From Macrostomum hystrix (lineage: Eukaryota > Platyhelminthes > Macrostomidae): a DNA stretch of 64,000 nt. The translations under genes and the position numbers were made by a program. The DNA is taken from positions 1,680,001-1,744,000 of the forward strand of contig CATNEN010000029.1 of the NCBI GenBank assembly GCA_950097015.1, given 5' to 3'. Below the pieces are notes generated by a model that saw only the letters and a program-made list of their open reading frames with translations, did not search any database and was not told the DNA's origin. The number at the start of each line of letters is the position of its first letter. Position 1 is the stretch's first letter. Shown piece after piece: positions 1-11,409 of this stretch.

Positions 1-668
1 AGAGTGAATGAGCGAGTGAAACTTTTTAACTAACCCCCGACAGACTGACCTAATGAAGGCCGTTCTGAAACTATTTGCAATCTTGCGGCAAATCAGAAGT
101 TGGCCTATGTTTGCAGCCTTAAAAAAAGCTATGAGAAAAAGGCAGAACAGAGAGCAAGCGGGTCTATAGTTGGTTATTTTTGCCTCGGAACCGCAAGCGA
201 CCGAGGCGAAGGGAGACTTGGTGAGCAAACTTTCTCCAGATTAAGATCCACTCTTTAAAACCAATGTCCCAAAAAGGCGTCAAACTGAGGCAGCCGAGGA
301 CAAGAGAAAAAGTTGAGCAGAAGAAGTGGAGCGAGTCGCTCCCGGGAAAATGGGACTTGCTTTGGTCAGTTTGCTCCATCGCTTTGGGCCCATCCTTCAG
401 CCCTCAGCTTGTGTGATCAGCTCGCGGCCATCAAATCAGGCTGTGAGAAATGAAAATTGCCCAGCGGTCTTTTGGGGCCCATAGACTTCTTTTGGAAAGA
501 AGATTTTCCAGAAGCAAGTGCAGCTGCTTGAATTCTCTGTCCGGCCTATCCTGATTGGCTGGCTAGGCCGGGAACAGGGAAAGTCAATGTGATTTATTGC
601 CCTCAAAGCAGTTGAGAATAGACTTGCGGCCGACACTTGCAGAGAAGGAGAGCACCCCAGTCTAAGCA
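1..668. other. Gene-less stretch upstream of the GPCR
   Basis: I see no credible coding exon here. Short open frames on the minus strand have no recognisable composition. The stretch presumably holds the promoter and 5' leader of the GPCR that starts at 669, but there is no clear TATA box or CCAAT cluster close to that start. Confidence 0.4.
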
Positions 669-1835
669 ATGAGTAGCATCAACATCACGACTAACTGGAC
701 GGCCGACAGGCCAAACGAAGATTCAAACGACGAGCACTTCCCGGGACCGGGCACCGAGTCGCGCAGCCTATCCTTCAGCATCCAGGCGCTGAATCTGCTG
801 GCCCTGGCTTTGAACGCCGGCCTCCTGGGCATTCTGGCCCGCAAACAGTCGCGCACCGGAGCTAAGGGTCTCATCCTGCTGGCTGTGGCAGAGATCGGCA
901 TCAACTTATCGCTGCTGCTGATGCACACGGAGGTTTGGACTCAGCACAGCCACCCGCTGCCGGTGATGGAGCATTTTAACTACAGTTTTGAAGCGTTTCA
1001 TCTGCTGCGAAACGCCTGGCTCAGCGCCATGACCATCGCCAGGGCCCTGGCGGTCAGTCGGCCGTTCAGCAGCTCCCGGCTGCTCACCAGACGCCAGCAG
1101 GCGGTGATCTTCGGCGTCGAGGCGATCGCCTGCGCAGCCTGGAGCTTGGCCGACCTGCTGGTGCTGAGAAATCTGGCTGAGCTGCGCCGAGCCCTGGCCC
1201 TGCTGCGCCACGTACTCAACACTGTGGTAGTCGGCACCATCATCGTCGTGACGAGCTCCGTGATCGTGCACCATGTGCGCCGGTCAACTAGTCTGCAGCA
1301 GCCAGCGCAGCAGCATCAGCAGCACGGGCGGCGAGACCGTCAGGCCAGCAAGATTGTGGTCACCCTGGCTGTCGGCTTCTTCCTGCTTGAACTGCCCAAC
1401 GCTACGGCAGTTTTCGTCATCATCAGCTGCATCATGATTAAAAACGACACGACTTTTATTAAAAGCATCGCCCAGGTGTTGCACATAATTTACCGAGTAA
1501 ATCACCTGCTGATTGTGCTCAACACCTGCCTGAATCCGTTTGTACTTTTGGCATTCAGCAGCGGCTTTCGTCGGCAGGCGCGCGACGCCATCGCCTGCCG
1601 GTCGACGACAGCCGGCGGCGGCAACGGGGCCGGAGCGGCGTCGGCGGCGGCGATCGCGACCACGGCGATGCGTCGGCCGGCGACAACGCGGAAGACTGCC
1701 GGAGCGGCGGCAGCGGCGGCGGCGGCGACAGTGACGTTGGCTCGGCGAAACGGCGACGAATTGTCCGACGATGACAATGACAACGACGTGCATCGGGCGA
1801 GGCCGCTGATTTCGCCAACTGACGCTGACCTGTGA
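669..1835 (+). CDS. Class A (rhodopsin-like) GPCR, peptide-receptor type, divergent
   Basis: A 388-residue single-exon receptor predicted to sit in the plasma membrane and couple to G proteins. Seven hydrophobic segments lie near residues 35-57, 67-86, 108-130, 144-165, 181-202, 228-255 and 268-297. The extracellular N-terminus has NxS/T glycosylation sites at N5 and N9. Segment 6 contains FFLLELPN, like the ELP variant of the usual CWxP motif in invertebrate myosuppressin/FMRFamide-type receptors; segment 7 has LNTCLNPF. Two key motifs are degenerate: the DRY position reads ARA (124-126, followed by LAVSRPF) and NPxxY reads NPFVL (289-293). The C-tail, from about residue 310, is GC-rich low complexity (Gly, Ala, Thr, Arg) ending in an acidic stretch. 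The ligand cannot be named. The start is the first in-frame ATG. Class is fairly secure, subfamily is inference. Confidence 0.82.
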   Translation: MSSINITTNWTADRPNEDSNDEHFPGPGTESRSLSFSIQALNLLALALNAGLLGILARKQSRTGAKGLILLAVAEIGINLSLLLMHTEVWTQHSHPLPVMEHFNYSFEAFHLLRNAWLSAMTIARALAVSRPFSSSRLLTRRQQAVIFGVEAIACAAWSLADLLVLRNLAELRRALALLRHVLNTVVVGTIIVVTSSVIVHHVRRSTSLQQPAQQHQQHGRRDRQASKIVVTLAVGFFLLELPNATAVFVIISCIMIKNDTTFIKSIAQVLHIIYRVNHLLIVLNTCLNPFVLLAFSSGFRRQARDAIACRSTTAGGGNGAGAASAAAIATTAMRRPATTRKTAGAAAAAAAATVTLARRNGDELSDDDNDNDVHRARPLISPTDADL

Positions 1836-2391
1836 CAGCTGCACCAAAACACCACCAGAACGCATTCTGTTTGTCTTTCTCCTTCTTCTGTGTCTCCCTG
1901 TCTGTATAATTAAGAGCCTGGTTGTTCAGTGTTGTTGCACAAGCTACTCAGTTAGTCTCACAGCATTTCAGAGCATTCCTGACCCGATTCGGTCTAGCTA
2001 TTCACGTCACATATTTAGTTCGCTTTTAAAAATCAAGTTCGTTTAAAACGCACTTTTCTTCAGTCTTCAGTCTAAAGCGAAACCTGTCAAATTTAGAATT
2101 TAGAACGTGTGGATTCCAGGTAAAAGTACTCGTAGCGAATACTTTATATAAGACACCTTCAGAGCTTATTATCATGTCGTTCGGGTTGCAAATGTTCGTT
2201 AATTCCAACAGAAGGTAATTTGCTATTTCTTACTATTATCTATTACGTGTTTTTGTACGTGTATTATTTTATTTCTATAGTTTTAGCTTCGCAAAACCAA
2301 AAAGCCAAGATGCACCTGTAATTCCACCGATTGTCAATTCTGGTGTTCTTGGGCCAAAACCCTGTCATGGACTACACAATCTGAATCTAAA

Positions 2392-2397
2392 AATAAA
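2392..2397 (+). terminator. Candidate poly(A) signal of the GPCR
   Basis: AATAAA lies about 560 bp after the GPCR stop codon in an AT-rich stretch that otherwise holds no gene. It is the first canonical hexamer I noticed on this strand downstream of the gene. Confidence 0.4.
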
Positions 2398-2537
2398 ACA
2401 TGCACTTTAGTAAAACAAATGATGCAACGCTAATAAGTTTTTTTACTTATTCTTCTCTGTTTCAAAAAACCTTACAACGCTACGTACAACAGTTCAGTCC
2501 ATGGACTGGGGAGAGTCGGCTCACCCACACCCACCCT

Positions 2538-2790
2538 CATTTCTATCCCCGACTAATTTGGGACGCAGCCGCGGAGAGAAGGCCTGGGGCTTGTCGTGCA
2601 ATTTACGCTCTTGAGGGCCAACCTCCAAGGCACAGTGAAATTGTACACTGCCCGACGATGAGAAAGTCAGAGCAGATGTACACACATGTGTATGCGTGTG
2701 CCTGTGTACGGTATCTGTGAGCATGTGTGCTCAATGGACAGAATTACCTCCTCGCTGGCTGCAGTCATCAAATGATGGGCCATTGCCTGC
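2538..2790 (+). mobile_element. SINE family 1, copy a (5' part lost)
   Basis: This matches the body of a repeat found five more times in the window (7.9, 41.7, 47.3, 49.2 and 49.3-49.6 kb). Shared blocks include GGAGAGAAGGC, TTGTCGTGCAATTTACG, CAACCTCCAAGGCACAGTG, GTACACTGCC and GATGAGAAAGTCAG. The tRNA-like head seen in the 41.7-kb copy is missing. It is preceded by a CAGTCCATGGACTG block typical of SINE family 2, so the junction may be chimeric. Confidence 0.7.
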
Positions 2791-2834
2791 AGTCATCCGG
2801 CCTTCATAATTAATATGAATATTATTTTTTTTAT

Positions 2835-4510
2835 TATTAAATCAGGATTGATCACGTGATGCAGTTAAATTTGAATTAATCACGTGATGTAGGCAAATCA
2901 GGATTTGGTCACGGGATCTAAGCTAATCAGGACTGATCACGTGATGTAGTTAAATCAGGATTGATCACGTGATGTAGGTAAATCAGGATTAATCACGTGA
3001 TGTAGGTAAATCAGGATTGATCACGTGATGTAGGTAAATCAGGATTGATCACGTGATGCAGGTAAATCAGGATTGATCACGTGATGTAGGTAAAATCAGG
3101 ATTGATCACGTGATGCAGGTAAATAAGGACTGATCACGTGATGTAGGTAAATCAGGATTGATCACGTGATGCAGGTAAATCAGGATTGATCACGTGATGT
3201 AGGTAAATCAGGATTGATCACGTGATGCAGGTAAATCAGGATTGATCACGTGATGTAGGTAAATCAGGATTGATCACGTGATGCAGGTAAATCAGGATTG
3301 ATCACGTGATGTAGGTAAATCAGGATTGATCACGTGATGCAGGTAAATCAGGACTGATCATGTGATGTAGGTAAATCAGGATTGATCACGTGATGCAGGT
3401 AAATCAGGACTGATCATGTGATGTAGGTAAATCAGGATTGATCACGTGATGCAGGTAAATCAGGATTGATCACGTGATGTAGGTAAATCAGGATTGATCA
3501 CGTGATGCAGGTAAATCAGGACTGATCATGTGATGTAGGTAAATCAGGATTGATAGCGTGATGCAGGTAAATCAGGATTGATCACGTGATGTAGGTAAAT
3601 CAGGATTGATCACGTGATGCAGGTAAATCAGGACTGATCATGTGATGTAGGTAAATCAGGATTGATCACGTGATGCAGGTAAATCAGGATTGATCACGTG
3701 ATGTAGGTAAATCAGGATTGATCACGTGATGCAGGTAAATCAGGACTGATCATGTGATGTAGGTAAATCAGGATTGATCACGTGATGCAGGTAAATCAGG
3801 ATTGATCACGTGATGTAGGTAAATCAGGATTGATCACGTGATGCAGGTAAATCAGGATTGATCACGTGATGTAGGTAAAATCAGGATTGATCACGTGATG
3901 CAGGTAAATCAGGATTGATCACGTGATGCAGGTAAATAAGGACTGATCATGTGATGCAGGTAAATAAGGACTGATCACGTGATGCAGTTAAATCAGGATT
4001 GATCACGTGATGTAGGTAAATCAGGATTAATCACGTGATGTAGGTAAATCAGGATTGATCACGTGATGTAGGTAAATCAGGATTGATCACGTGATGCAGG
4101 TAAATCAGGATTGATCACGTGATGTAGGTAAATCAGGACTGATCATGTGATGCAGGTAAATAAGGACTGATCACGTGATGTAGTTAAATCAGGATTGATC
4201 ACGTGATGTAGGTAAATCAGGATTAATCACGTGATGTAGGTAAATCAGGATTGATCACGTGATGTAGGTAAAATCAGGATTGATCACGTGATGCAGGTAA
4301 ATAAGGACTGATCACGTGATGTAGGTAAATCAGGATTGATCACGTGATGCAGGTAAATCAGGATTGATCACGTGATGTAGGTAAATCAGGATTGATCACG
4401 TGATGTAGGTAAATCAGGATTGATCACGTGATGCAGGTAAATCAGGATTGATCACGTGATGTCGGTAAATCAGGATTAATCACGTGATCTAGTTAAATCA
4501 GGATTGATAA
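2835..4510 (+). repeat. 28-bp minisatellite with a palindromic E-box, about 59 copies
   Basis: Contiguous 28-bp units each carry the core ATTGATCACGTGAT, with perfect palindrome ATCACGTGAT around CACGTG. Units alternate between GCAGGT and GTAGGT junctions, giving a 56-bp dimer in the middle of the array, and a recurring variant changes CACGTG to CATGTG. The array has no unique spacers and no open frame of interest. Confidence 0.95.
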
Positions 4511-4960
4511 CGTCATACATTTATTGCTAAAAGAAATAAAAAACTGATGCCAAAGGAAATCTGTCCCATCAGGTCTCTTATCTCGATTCGTGACTTCAGA
4601 TTTTGACTTGGTAACTAAGACACACGGGAACACACAGAAGCAAGCGAACTTCGATATCCTACTGTTTATACTATCTATTTGGCCTGACAAATGTTAGAGA
4701 ATATTTCAATAGTCAATGCACGAGAATTAATGAAATTAAATCTTGGCCAAGAGAACATTGCCAGGAAATAAGAAGTGCACACTTTATAGTTTAGTAAATA
4801 TTGCTATTCATATTTTTAGCTCCTCACCAAGGCTTATGAATAACTAGGAATGCTCAAGTTTTCGTGAGCTCTCTGTCATGCGAGGGCTAACTGTCGGTGC
4901 AGATTAGAACAAGCTCAAGTCTTTAGTCAGATTGGTTTTCCTACTGGCTCGATAAAAGGA
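4511..4960. other. Gene-less AT-rich spacer
   Basis: This separates two tandem arrays. I see no coding potential and no recognisable element. Confidence 0.4.
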
Positions 4961-7550
4961 AAGAGAATGGGGGACAGGAGAGGGCAGAGAAAGGAGGAGA
5001 GGAGATAGGAGAGAATTGGGAGAGAAGATGGGAGAGAATTGGGGAGAGGAGATGACCGAGGGAAGAGAATTGGGAAGAGGAGAGGAGAAAGGAGAGAATT
5101 GGGAAGAGGACAGGGAGAGAATTAGGAAGAGGACAGGGAGAGAATTTGGAAGAGGACAGGGAGAGAATTGGGAAGAGGAGAGGGAGAGAATTGGGAAGAG
5201 GAGAGGGAGAGAATTGGGAAGAGGAGAGGGAGAGAATTGGGAAGAGGAGAGGGAGAGAATTGGGAAGAGGAGAGGGAGAGAATTGGGAAGAGGAGAGGGA
5301 GAGAATTGGGAAGAGGAGAGGGAGAGAATTGGGAAGAGGAGAGGGAGAGAATTGGGAAGGGGACAGGGAGAGAATTGGGAAGAGGAGAGGGAGAGAATTG
5401 GGAAGGGGACAGGGAGAGAATTGGGAAGAGGACAGGGGAGAGAATTGGGAAGAGGAGAGGGAGAGAATTGGGAAGGGGACAGGGAGAGAATTGGGAAGAG
5501 GACAGGGAGAGAAATGGGAAGAGGACAGGGGAGAGATATGGGAAGAGGACAGGGGAGAGAATTGGGAAGAGGACAGGGAGAGAATTGGGAAGAGGACAGG
5601 TAAGAGAATTGGGAAGAGGACAGGGGAGAGAATTGGGAAGAGGACAGGGAGAGAATTGGGAGAGAATTGGGAAGAGGACAGAGGAGAGAATTGGGAAGAG
5701 GACAGGGAGAGAATTGGGAAGAGGACAGGGAGAGAATTGGGAAGAGGACAGGGGAGAGAATCGGGAAGGGGACAGGGAGAGAATCGGGAAGGGGACAGAG
5801 GAGAGAATTGAGAAGAGGACAGAGGAGAGAATTGGGAAGAGGACAGGGAGAGAATTTGGGAAGAGTACAGGGGAGAGGATTGGGAAGAGGACAGGGGAGA
5901 GAATTGGGAAGAGGACCGGGGAGAAAATTGGGAAGAGGACAGGGAGAGAATTGGGAAGAGGACAGGGAGAGTATTTGGAAGAGGACAGGGGAGAGAATTG
6001 GGAAGAGGACAGGGAGAGCATTGGGAAGAGGACAGGGGAGAGAATTGGGAAGAGGACAGGGAGAGAATTAGGAAGAGGACAGGGAGAGAATTGGGAGAGA
6101 ATTGGGAAGAGGACAGAGGAGGGAATTGGGAAGAGGACAGGGAGAGAATTGGGAAGAGGACAGAGGAGAGAATTGGGAAGAGGACAGGGAGAGAATTTGG
6201 GAAGAGTACAGAGGAGAGAATTGGGAAGAGGACAGGGAGAGAATTTGGGAAGAGTACAGAGGAGAGAATTGAGAAGAGGACAGAGGAGAGAATTGGGAAG
6301 AGGACAGGGAGAGAATTTGGGAAGAGTACAGAGGAGAGAATTGAGAAGAGAACAGAGGAGAGAATTGGGAAGAGGACAGGGAGAGAATTGGGAAGAGGAC
6401 AGGGAGAGAATTGGGAAGAGGACAGGGGAGAGTATTGGGAAGAGGACAGGGAGAGAATTGGGAAGAGGAGAGGGAGAGAATTGGGAAGAGGAGAGGGAGA
6501 GAATTGGGAAGAGGACAGGGAGAGTATTTGGAAGAGGACAGGGGAGAGAATTGGGAAGAGGACAGGGGAGAGAATTGGGAAGAGGACAGGGAGAGAATTT
6601 GGGAAGAGTACAGAGGAGAGAATTGAGAAGAGAACAGAGGAGAGAATTGGGAAGAGGACAGGGAGAGAATTGGGAAGAGGACAGGGAGAGAATTGGGAAG
6701 AGGACAGGGGAGAGTATTGGGAAGAGGACAGGGAGAGAATTGGGAAGAGGAGAGGGAGAGAATTGGGAAGAGGAGAGGGAGAGAATTGGGAAGAGGACCG
6801 GGGAGAAAATTGGGAAGAGGACAGGGAGAGAATTGGGAAGAGGACCGGGAGAGTATTTGGAAGAGGACAGGGGAGAGAATTGGGAAGAGGACAGGGAGAG
6901 CATTGGGAAGAGGACAGGGGAGAGAATTGGGAAGAGGACAGGGAGAGAATTAGGAAGAGGACAGGGAGAGAATTGGGAGAGAATTGGGAAGAGGACAGAG
7001 GAGGGAATTGGGAAGAGGACAGGGAGAGAATTGGGAAGAGGACAGAGGAGAGAATTGGGAAGAGGACAGGGAGAGAATTTGGGAAGAGTACAGAGGAGAG
7101 AATTGGGAAGAGGACAGGGAGAGAATTTGGGAAGAGTACAGAGGAGAGAATTGAGAAGAGGACAGAGGAGAGAATTGGGAAGAGGACAGGGAGAGAATTT
7201 GGGAAGAGTACAGAGGAGAGAATTGAGAAGAGAACAGAGGAGAGAATTGGGAAGAGGACAGGGAGAGAATTGGGAAGAGGACAGGGAGAGAATTGGGAAG
7301 AGGACAGGGGAGAGTATTGGGAAGAGGACAGGGAGAGAATTGGGAAGAGGAGAGGGAGAGAATTGGGAAGAGGAGAGGGAGAGAATTGGGAAGAGGACCG
7401 GGGAGAAAATTGGGAAGAGGACAGGGAGAGAATTGGGAAGAGGACAGGGAGAGTATTTGGAAGAGGACAGGGGAGAGAATTGGGAAGAGGACAGGGGAGA
7501 GAATTGGGAAGAGGAGAGGGAAAGAATTGGGAAGGGGACAGGGCAAGAGG
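4961..7550 (+). repeat. 24/25-bp purine-rich minisatellite, about 2.6 kb
   Basis: The + strand is almost entirely purine, built from units containing GAATTGGGAAGAGGACAGGG, with 24-bp and 25-bp versions mixed. Variants swap GGACAGGG for GGAGAGGG, GAATT for GAATTT or GTATT, or GAC for TAC. Larger blocks recur: the rare GAGCATTGGG variant occurs at about 6015 and 6897, 882 bp apart, so there is higher-order duplication. Because a 24-bp unit keeps its frame and lacks stops in several frames, both strands show long open frames (805 and 593 codons). Their periodic composition makes them repeat artefacts, not genes. Confidence 0.95.
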
Positions 7551-7904
7551 GTGGAGAAGAAAGCCTATTGGGCCAAATATTTTAGCTGCATGAGACTAGC
7601 AATCTCCGAGAGCGGATGCATTTTCACATTCGAACGTTGAAAACGTGTTTATTGAGAGATTTGATTTATCGCATTTCACCTGGATTTCTGCTTCATCATT
7701 TCCATTTAATAACCAAGATAGGCAGCTTAGAGAAAGGTGCGAAAAATGTAATTTTATTTAGACCGATGGATGGTGCTTAAATTGTTTTCTTCGGTGAAAA
7801 AAAATCGAAAAATAAATTGCCGAAATCCAAGATGCCAGAAAGGTGAAACCTGTTTAAAAATCAGAAAAATTTAATTACTTGGAAAAGCCGGAAAATTTGT
7901 TATC

Positions 7905-8165
7905 TCTTTCAGAGTCCCTGGGCTCGATTCCGCGGCGAGGTCACATTCATTTGGGCCGCCTCCGCAGAGAGAAGGCTTGGGCGCTTGTCGTGCAATTTAC
8001 GCCATTGAGGGTCAACCTCCAAGGCACAGTGAGAGTGTACACTGCCTTACGATGGGAAAGTCAGGGCAGATGTACACACCTATATGAGTGTGTGCGTGTG
8101 TGCTCAGGAGTCAGCGGAATGGGCAGAGTTGCCTCCTCGCTGCCTGCGGGTCTACTGACGCTGAT
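7905..8165 (+). mobile_element. SINE family 1, copy b
   Basis: This contains the box-B-like GGGCTCGATTCCGCGGCGAG, the GGAGAGAAGGC-type block, GTGCAATTTACG, CAACCTCCAAGGCACAGTG, GTACACTGCC, GCAGATGTACACACC and the terminal CCTCCTCGCTG block. The box A region is not recognisable upstream. Confidence 0.75.
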
Positions 8166-8515
8166 CATCCATAAATTTATCGACGTAATAGTCCAAAAAG
8201 CGAGACGTGAAATCAAGATGTCAAGCCTAGAGAGAATTGGGGTGGACTCGTGGCGTCCTGCGCCGCATGCGATCGCAAGCAGTCACTGCCATTATAGATG
8301 CAAATCGATACAGAAAAGTCTGCACCTCGCAGACAGTTCTCCTCATTAGGGGAGGCGTTAAGTAGCTAAAAATCTTTCAAAAAGCAATCTTCAAGAGGAA
8401 CTGCATAAATCATTTTAAGGTATACCTGCATCCCCGATTAGTCGGGACACTGATTCTCATTCTCTTCCGCCGGGTGAATCGCATTCCATTGTAAAAAGCA
8501 ATGAGGCCATTTTTA

Positions 8516-8640
8516 ATTGGACAAAATCGGCAATCACGTGACAAACTACGAGCCAATAGCGAGACACACGTGTCTGTAGCCAATTGGAAAAGCCGGGTGC
8601 ACCCTACGCATTGGCCAATCATATTTTGAATATATTATAC
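8516..8640. promoter_or_regulatory. Dense CCAAT/E-box cluster with a TATA-like run, no gene attached
   Basis: Six CCAAT or ATTGG pentamers occur at 8516, 8553, 8580, 8583, 8610 and 8615, with CACGTG E-boxes at 8535-8540 and 8567-8572, then an AT-rich TATATTATAC run near 8629-8638. This is the layout of an NF-Y plus bHLH promoter or enhancer. I find no credible open frame or splice-linked exon beside it on either strand, so any transcript would be non-coding or distant. It could also be chance clustering. Confidence 0.4.
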
Positions 8641-8644
8641 TATG

Positions 8645-9200
8645 CAGTACAGTATCCTGCATAGCTTCTTCATGTTAGTATCAAAGCTGCTTTCGCAATC
8701 CCAGATTCGCTCTTGAATTCGTCAGCCAACGCTAAATTAAAGTAACTTATTATGCGAACAATCATTCATCAAGACCCAGTACGAGCTAGTCGACAAATAA
8801 AACAATAGCCATCATTTCTCAGTCCCTGGTTAAATATAGCATGCAATTGCGAATCTGGCTTGGTCAACAGTGAAAGCTAAATTAAAACTGACAGTTCCTA
8901 ATATACAATTGTTTGCTGCAAGGAACAAAGCAATAATTAATTTTAAAAAATGGATTTTAGAAATCCTTATTTCTGCTTACCAAATTTTCTTTTGTTGCTT
9001 CTCACGCTCCAGGAAGTAGTAATAAAAAAATTAGCGGAAAACATTATATAACTTTTCTGCACTAAAAATTGATTGCTTTATATAATCATGCCATGAAATT
9101 GCTTATTTTGTGTTTGTAATAGATACAGTTATTTATATGTTCTTAGAATTTAGAGCAATAAGACCCTAAATTACAAGTACGTGTACCTACTCGCTTACTG
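8645..9200. other. Gene-less AT-rich stretch
   Basis: I see nothing with coding character here; the next structure is the 16-bp array that follows. Confidence 0.4.
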
Positions 9201-9204
9201 GCTC

Positions 9205-10250
9205 CTCTCTCCCGTGTCTCATCCCTCCCTGCCTCTCATCTCTCCCGTGCCACATCTCTCCTGCGTCTCATCTCTCCTGCGTCCAATCTCTCCCCTGTCT
9301 TATCTCTCCCGTGTCTTATGTATAGCGTGTCACATCTCTACCGTCTCTTATCTCTCCTGTGTCTCATCTCTCCCGTGTCTCATCTCTCCCGTGTCTCATC
9401 TTTCCCGTGACTCATCTCTACCGAATCCAATCTCTCCCGTGACTTATCTCTCCCGCGTCTCATCTCTGCCGTGTCTCATCTCTCCCGTGTCTCATCTCTC
9501 CCGCGTCTCATCTCTCCCGTGTCTCATCTCTCCCGTGAATTATCTTTCTTGTGTCTCATCTCTTCCGTGTCTCAGATCTACCGTGTCCAATCTCTCCCGT
9601 GTCTCATCTCTCCCGCGTCTCATCTTTCCCGTGACTCATCTCTACCGAATCCAATCTCTCCCGTGACTTATCTCTCCCGTGTCTCATCTCTGCCGTGTCT
9701 CATCTCTCCCGCGTCTTATCTCTCCTGTGTCTCATCTCTCCCGTGAATTATCTTTCTTGTGTCTATCTCTCCCGCGTCTCATATCTACCGTATCCAATCT
9801 CTCCCCTGTCTTATCTCTCCCGTGTCTGATCACTCCCGCGTCTTATCTCTCCTGTGTCTCATCTCTCCCGTGAATTATCTTTCTTGTGTCTCATCTCTCC
9901 CGTGTCTCAGATCTACCGTGTCCAATCTCTCCCCTGTCTTATCTCTTCCGTGTCTTATGTATAGCGTGTCACATCTCTACCGTCTCTTATCTCTCCCATG
10001 TCTCATCTCTCCCGTGACTCATCTCTCCCGCGTCTCATCTCTCCCGTGTCTCATCTCTCCCGTGTCTCATCTCTCCCGTGTCTCATCTCTCCCGTGTCTT
10101 ATATCTACCGTATCCAATCTCTCCCCTGTCTTATCTCTCCCGTGTCTCATCTCTACCGTGTCTCATTTCTCCCGTCTCTTATCTTTCCCGTGTCTCATCT
10201 CTCCCGTGTCTTATATCTAAGGTGTCTCATCTACCCCGTGCCTCTTACAT
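9205..10250 (+). repeat. 16-bp pyrimidine-rich minisatellite
   Basis: About 1 kb of units close to TCTCATCTCTCCCGTG. Variants include CTTATC, GAATTATCTTTCTTGTG, ACCGTGTCC and a GTATAGCGTGTCACATC block that occurs twice (near 9320 and 9958). Sixteen is not a multiple of three, so the three forward frames carry the same Ser/Leu/Pro/Val/His peptide pattern; the open frames are not genes. Confidence 0.93.
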
Positions 10251-10255
10251 CTCAA

Positions 10256-10930
10256 ACCCATCTTAAATTGGGTTTTAGAATTCAATTTCGATGCCTGTCA
10301 AGTATAAACTTTTGTAATATACTCGTACGAGCGTAATCTTTTTCTAATTAGTGTTCTGTTACTTCTAAAACCACAACAAATCAAATAAGCTCGAAACGAC
10401 AGAAACAAAACACTGATTTCCAAATCGCCAGATAGTAACACGCGCTATAGTGGATAGAGAAGCTTCTATTTCACGATTAGCACGGTAATACAACAATGAT
10501 GAGAAAGCATCATCTAACAATGTTCGTCAGCTTCCAACTCCTTCGGGAACCTAATCTCAGCCCTCAGCACGCAAGAAATGCCGAGCAGTGCGAGATTGTC
10601 TTCCGTAGCCCCAAGTGCTCAAATTGAGACAGAAGCTGTGACCGACCTGGCTGACAAAAAGACAGCTCGCACGATATTGAGTTCTTCCTATAAAAGATAA
10701 GCGACTCATGAGAGAAGTGGAACAAGCCTACCCCACTAAACTAGTACTGACCACTGCACCTTGCGGCCAATTAAAAGGCACCACAACTAGGACAGTTTAA
10801 GAACTGTCTTCCATAATTACTAGAGAAAAATGACGGGAAAAACTAATGCGAAATTCTACCTTGACGTCTGCATGACCTTCTATATGAGCTTCTGTGTGCA
10901 GTTCTACCATGTAACTAACTACCGATAGTC
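10256..10930. other. Gene-less spacer
   Basis: I see no exon, repeat or element that I can support between the 16-bp and 31-bp arrays. Confidence 0.4.
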
Positions 10931-10934
10931 ACGG

Positions 10935-11405
10935 GGAGTCTATGAGTCAGGAGGAATCACGGGAACTGGGATTTCTGTTAGGAGGGGTCACGGGAACTGG
11001 GACTTCTGTCAGGAGGGGTCACGGGAACTGGGACTTCTGTCAGGAGGGGTCACAGGAACTGGGATTTCTGTCAGAAGAGGTCACGGGAACTGGGATTTCT
11101 GTCAGGAGAGGTCACGGGAACTGGGATTTCTGTCAGGAGAGGTCACGGGAACTGGGATTTCTGTCAGGAGAGGTCACGGGAACTGGGATTTCTGTCAGGA
11201 GAGGTCACGGGAACTGGGATTTCTGTCAGGAGGGGCCACGGGAACTGGGATTTCTGTCAGGAGGGGCCACGGGATCTGGGATTTCTGTCAGGAGAGGTTA
11301 CGGGAACTGGGATTTCTGTCAGGAGAGGTCACGGGAACAGGGATTTCTGCCAGGAGAGGTCACGGGAACTGGGATTTCTGTTAGGAGAGGTCACGAGAGG
11401 TTCTC
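10935..11405 (+). repeat. 31-bp minisatellite, about 15 copies
   Basis: Units contain GGGAACTGGGATTTCTGTCA followed by GGAGAGGTCAC or GGAGGGGTCAC. Copies are nearly identical, with a few substitutions (GGGATCTGG, GGGAACAGG, GGCCAC). The 31-bp unit shifts frame each copy but has no stop, giving a spurious open frame of about 155 codons. Confidence 0.93.
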
Positions 11406-11409
11406 GTGA

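Noticed and set aside
2835-4510. Possible CRISPR array (regular 28-bp repeats)
   Set aside because: Units are contiguous with no unique spacers, in a eukaryotic sequence with no cas genes.
5016-7593. Very long open frames (up to 805 codons forward and 593 codons reverse) rich in Glu/Arg/Gly or Pro/Leu/Ser
   Set aside because: They follow the 24/25-bp repeat exactly, occur in several frames on both strands and lack any non-repetitive domain.
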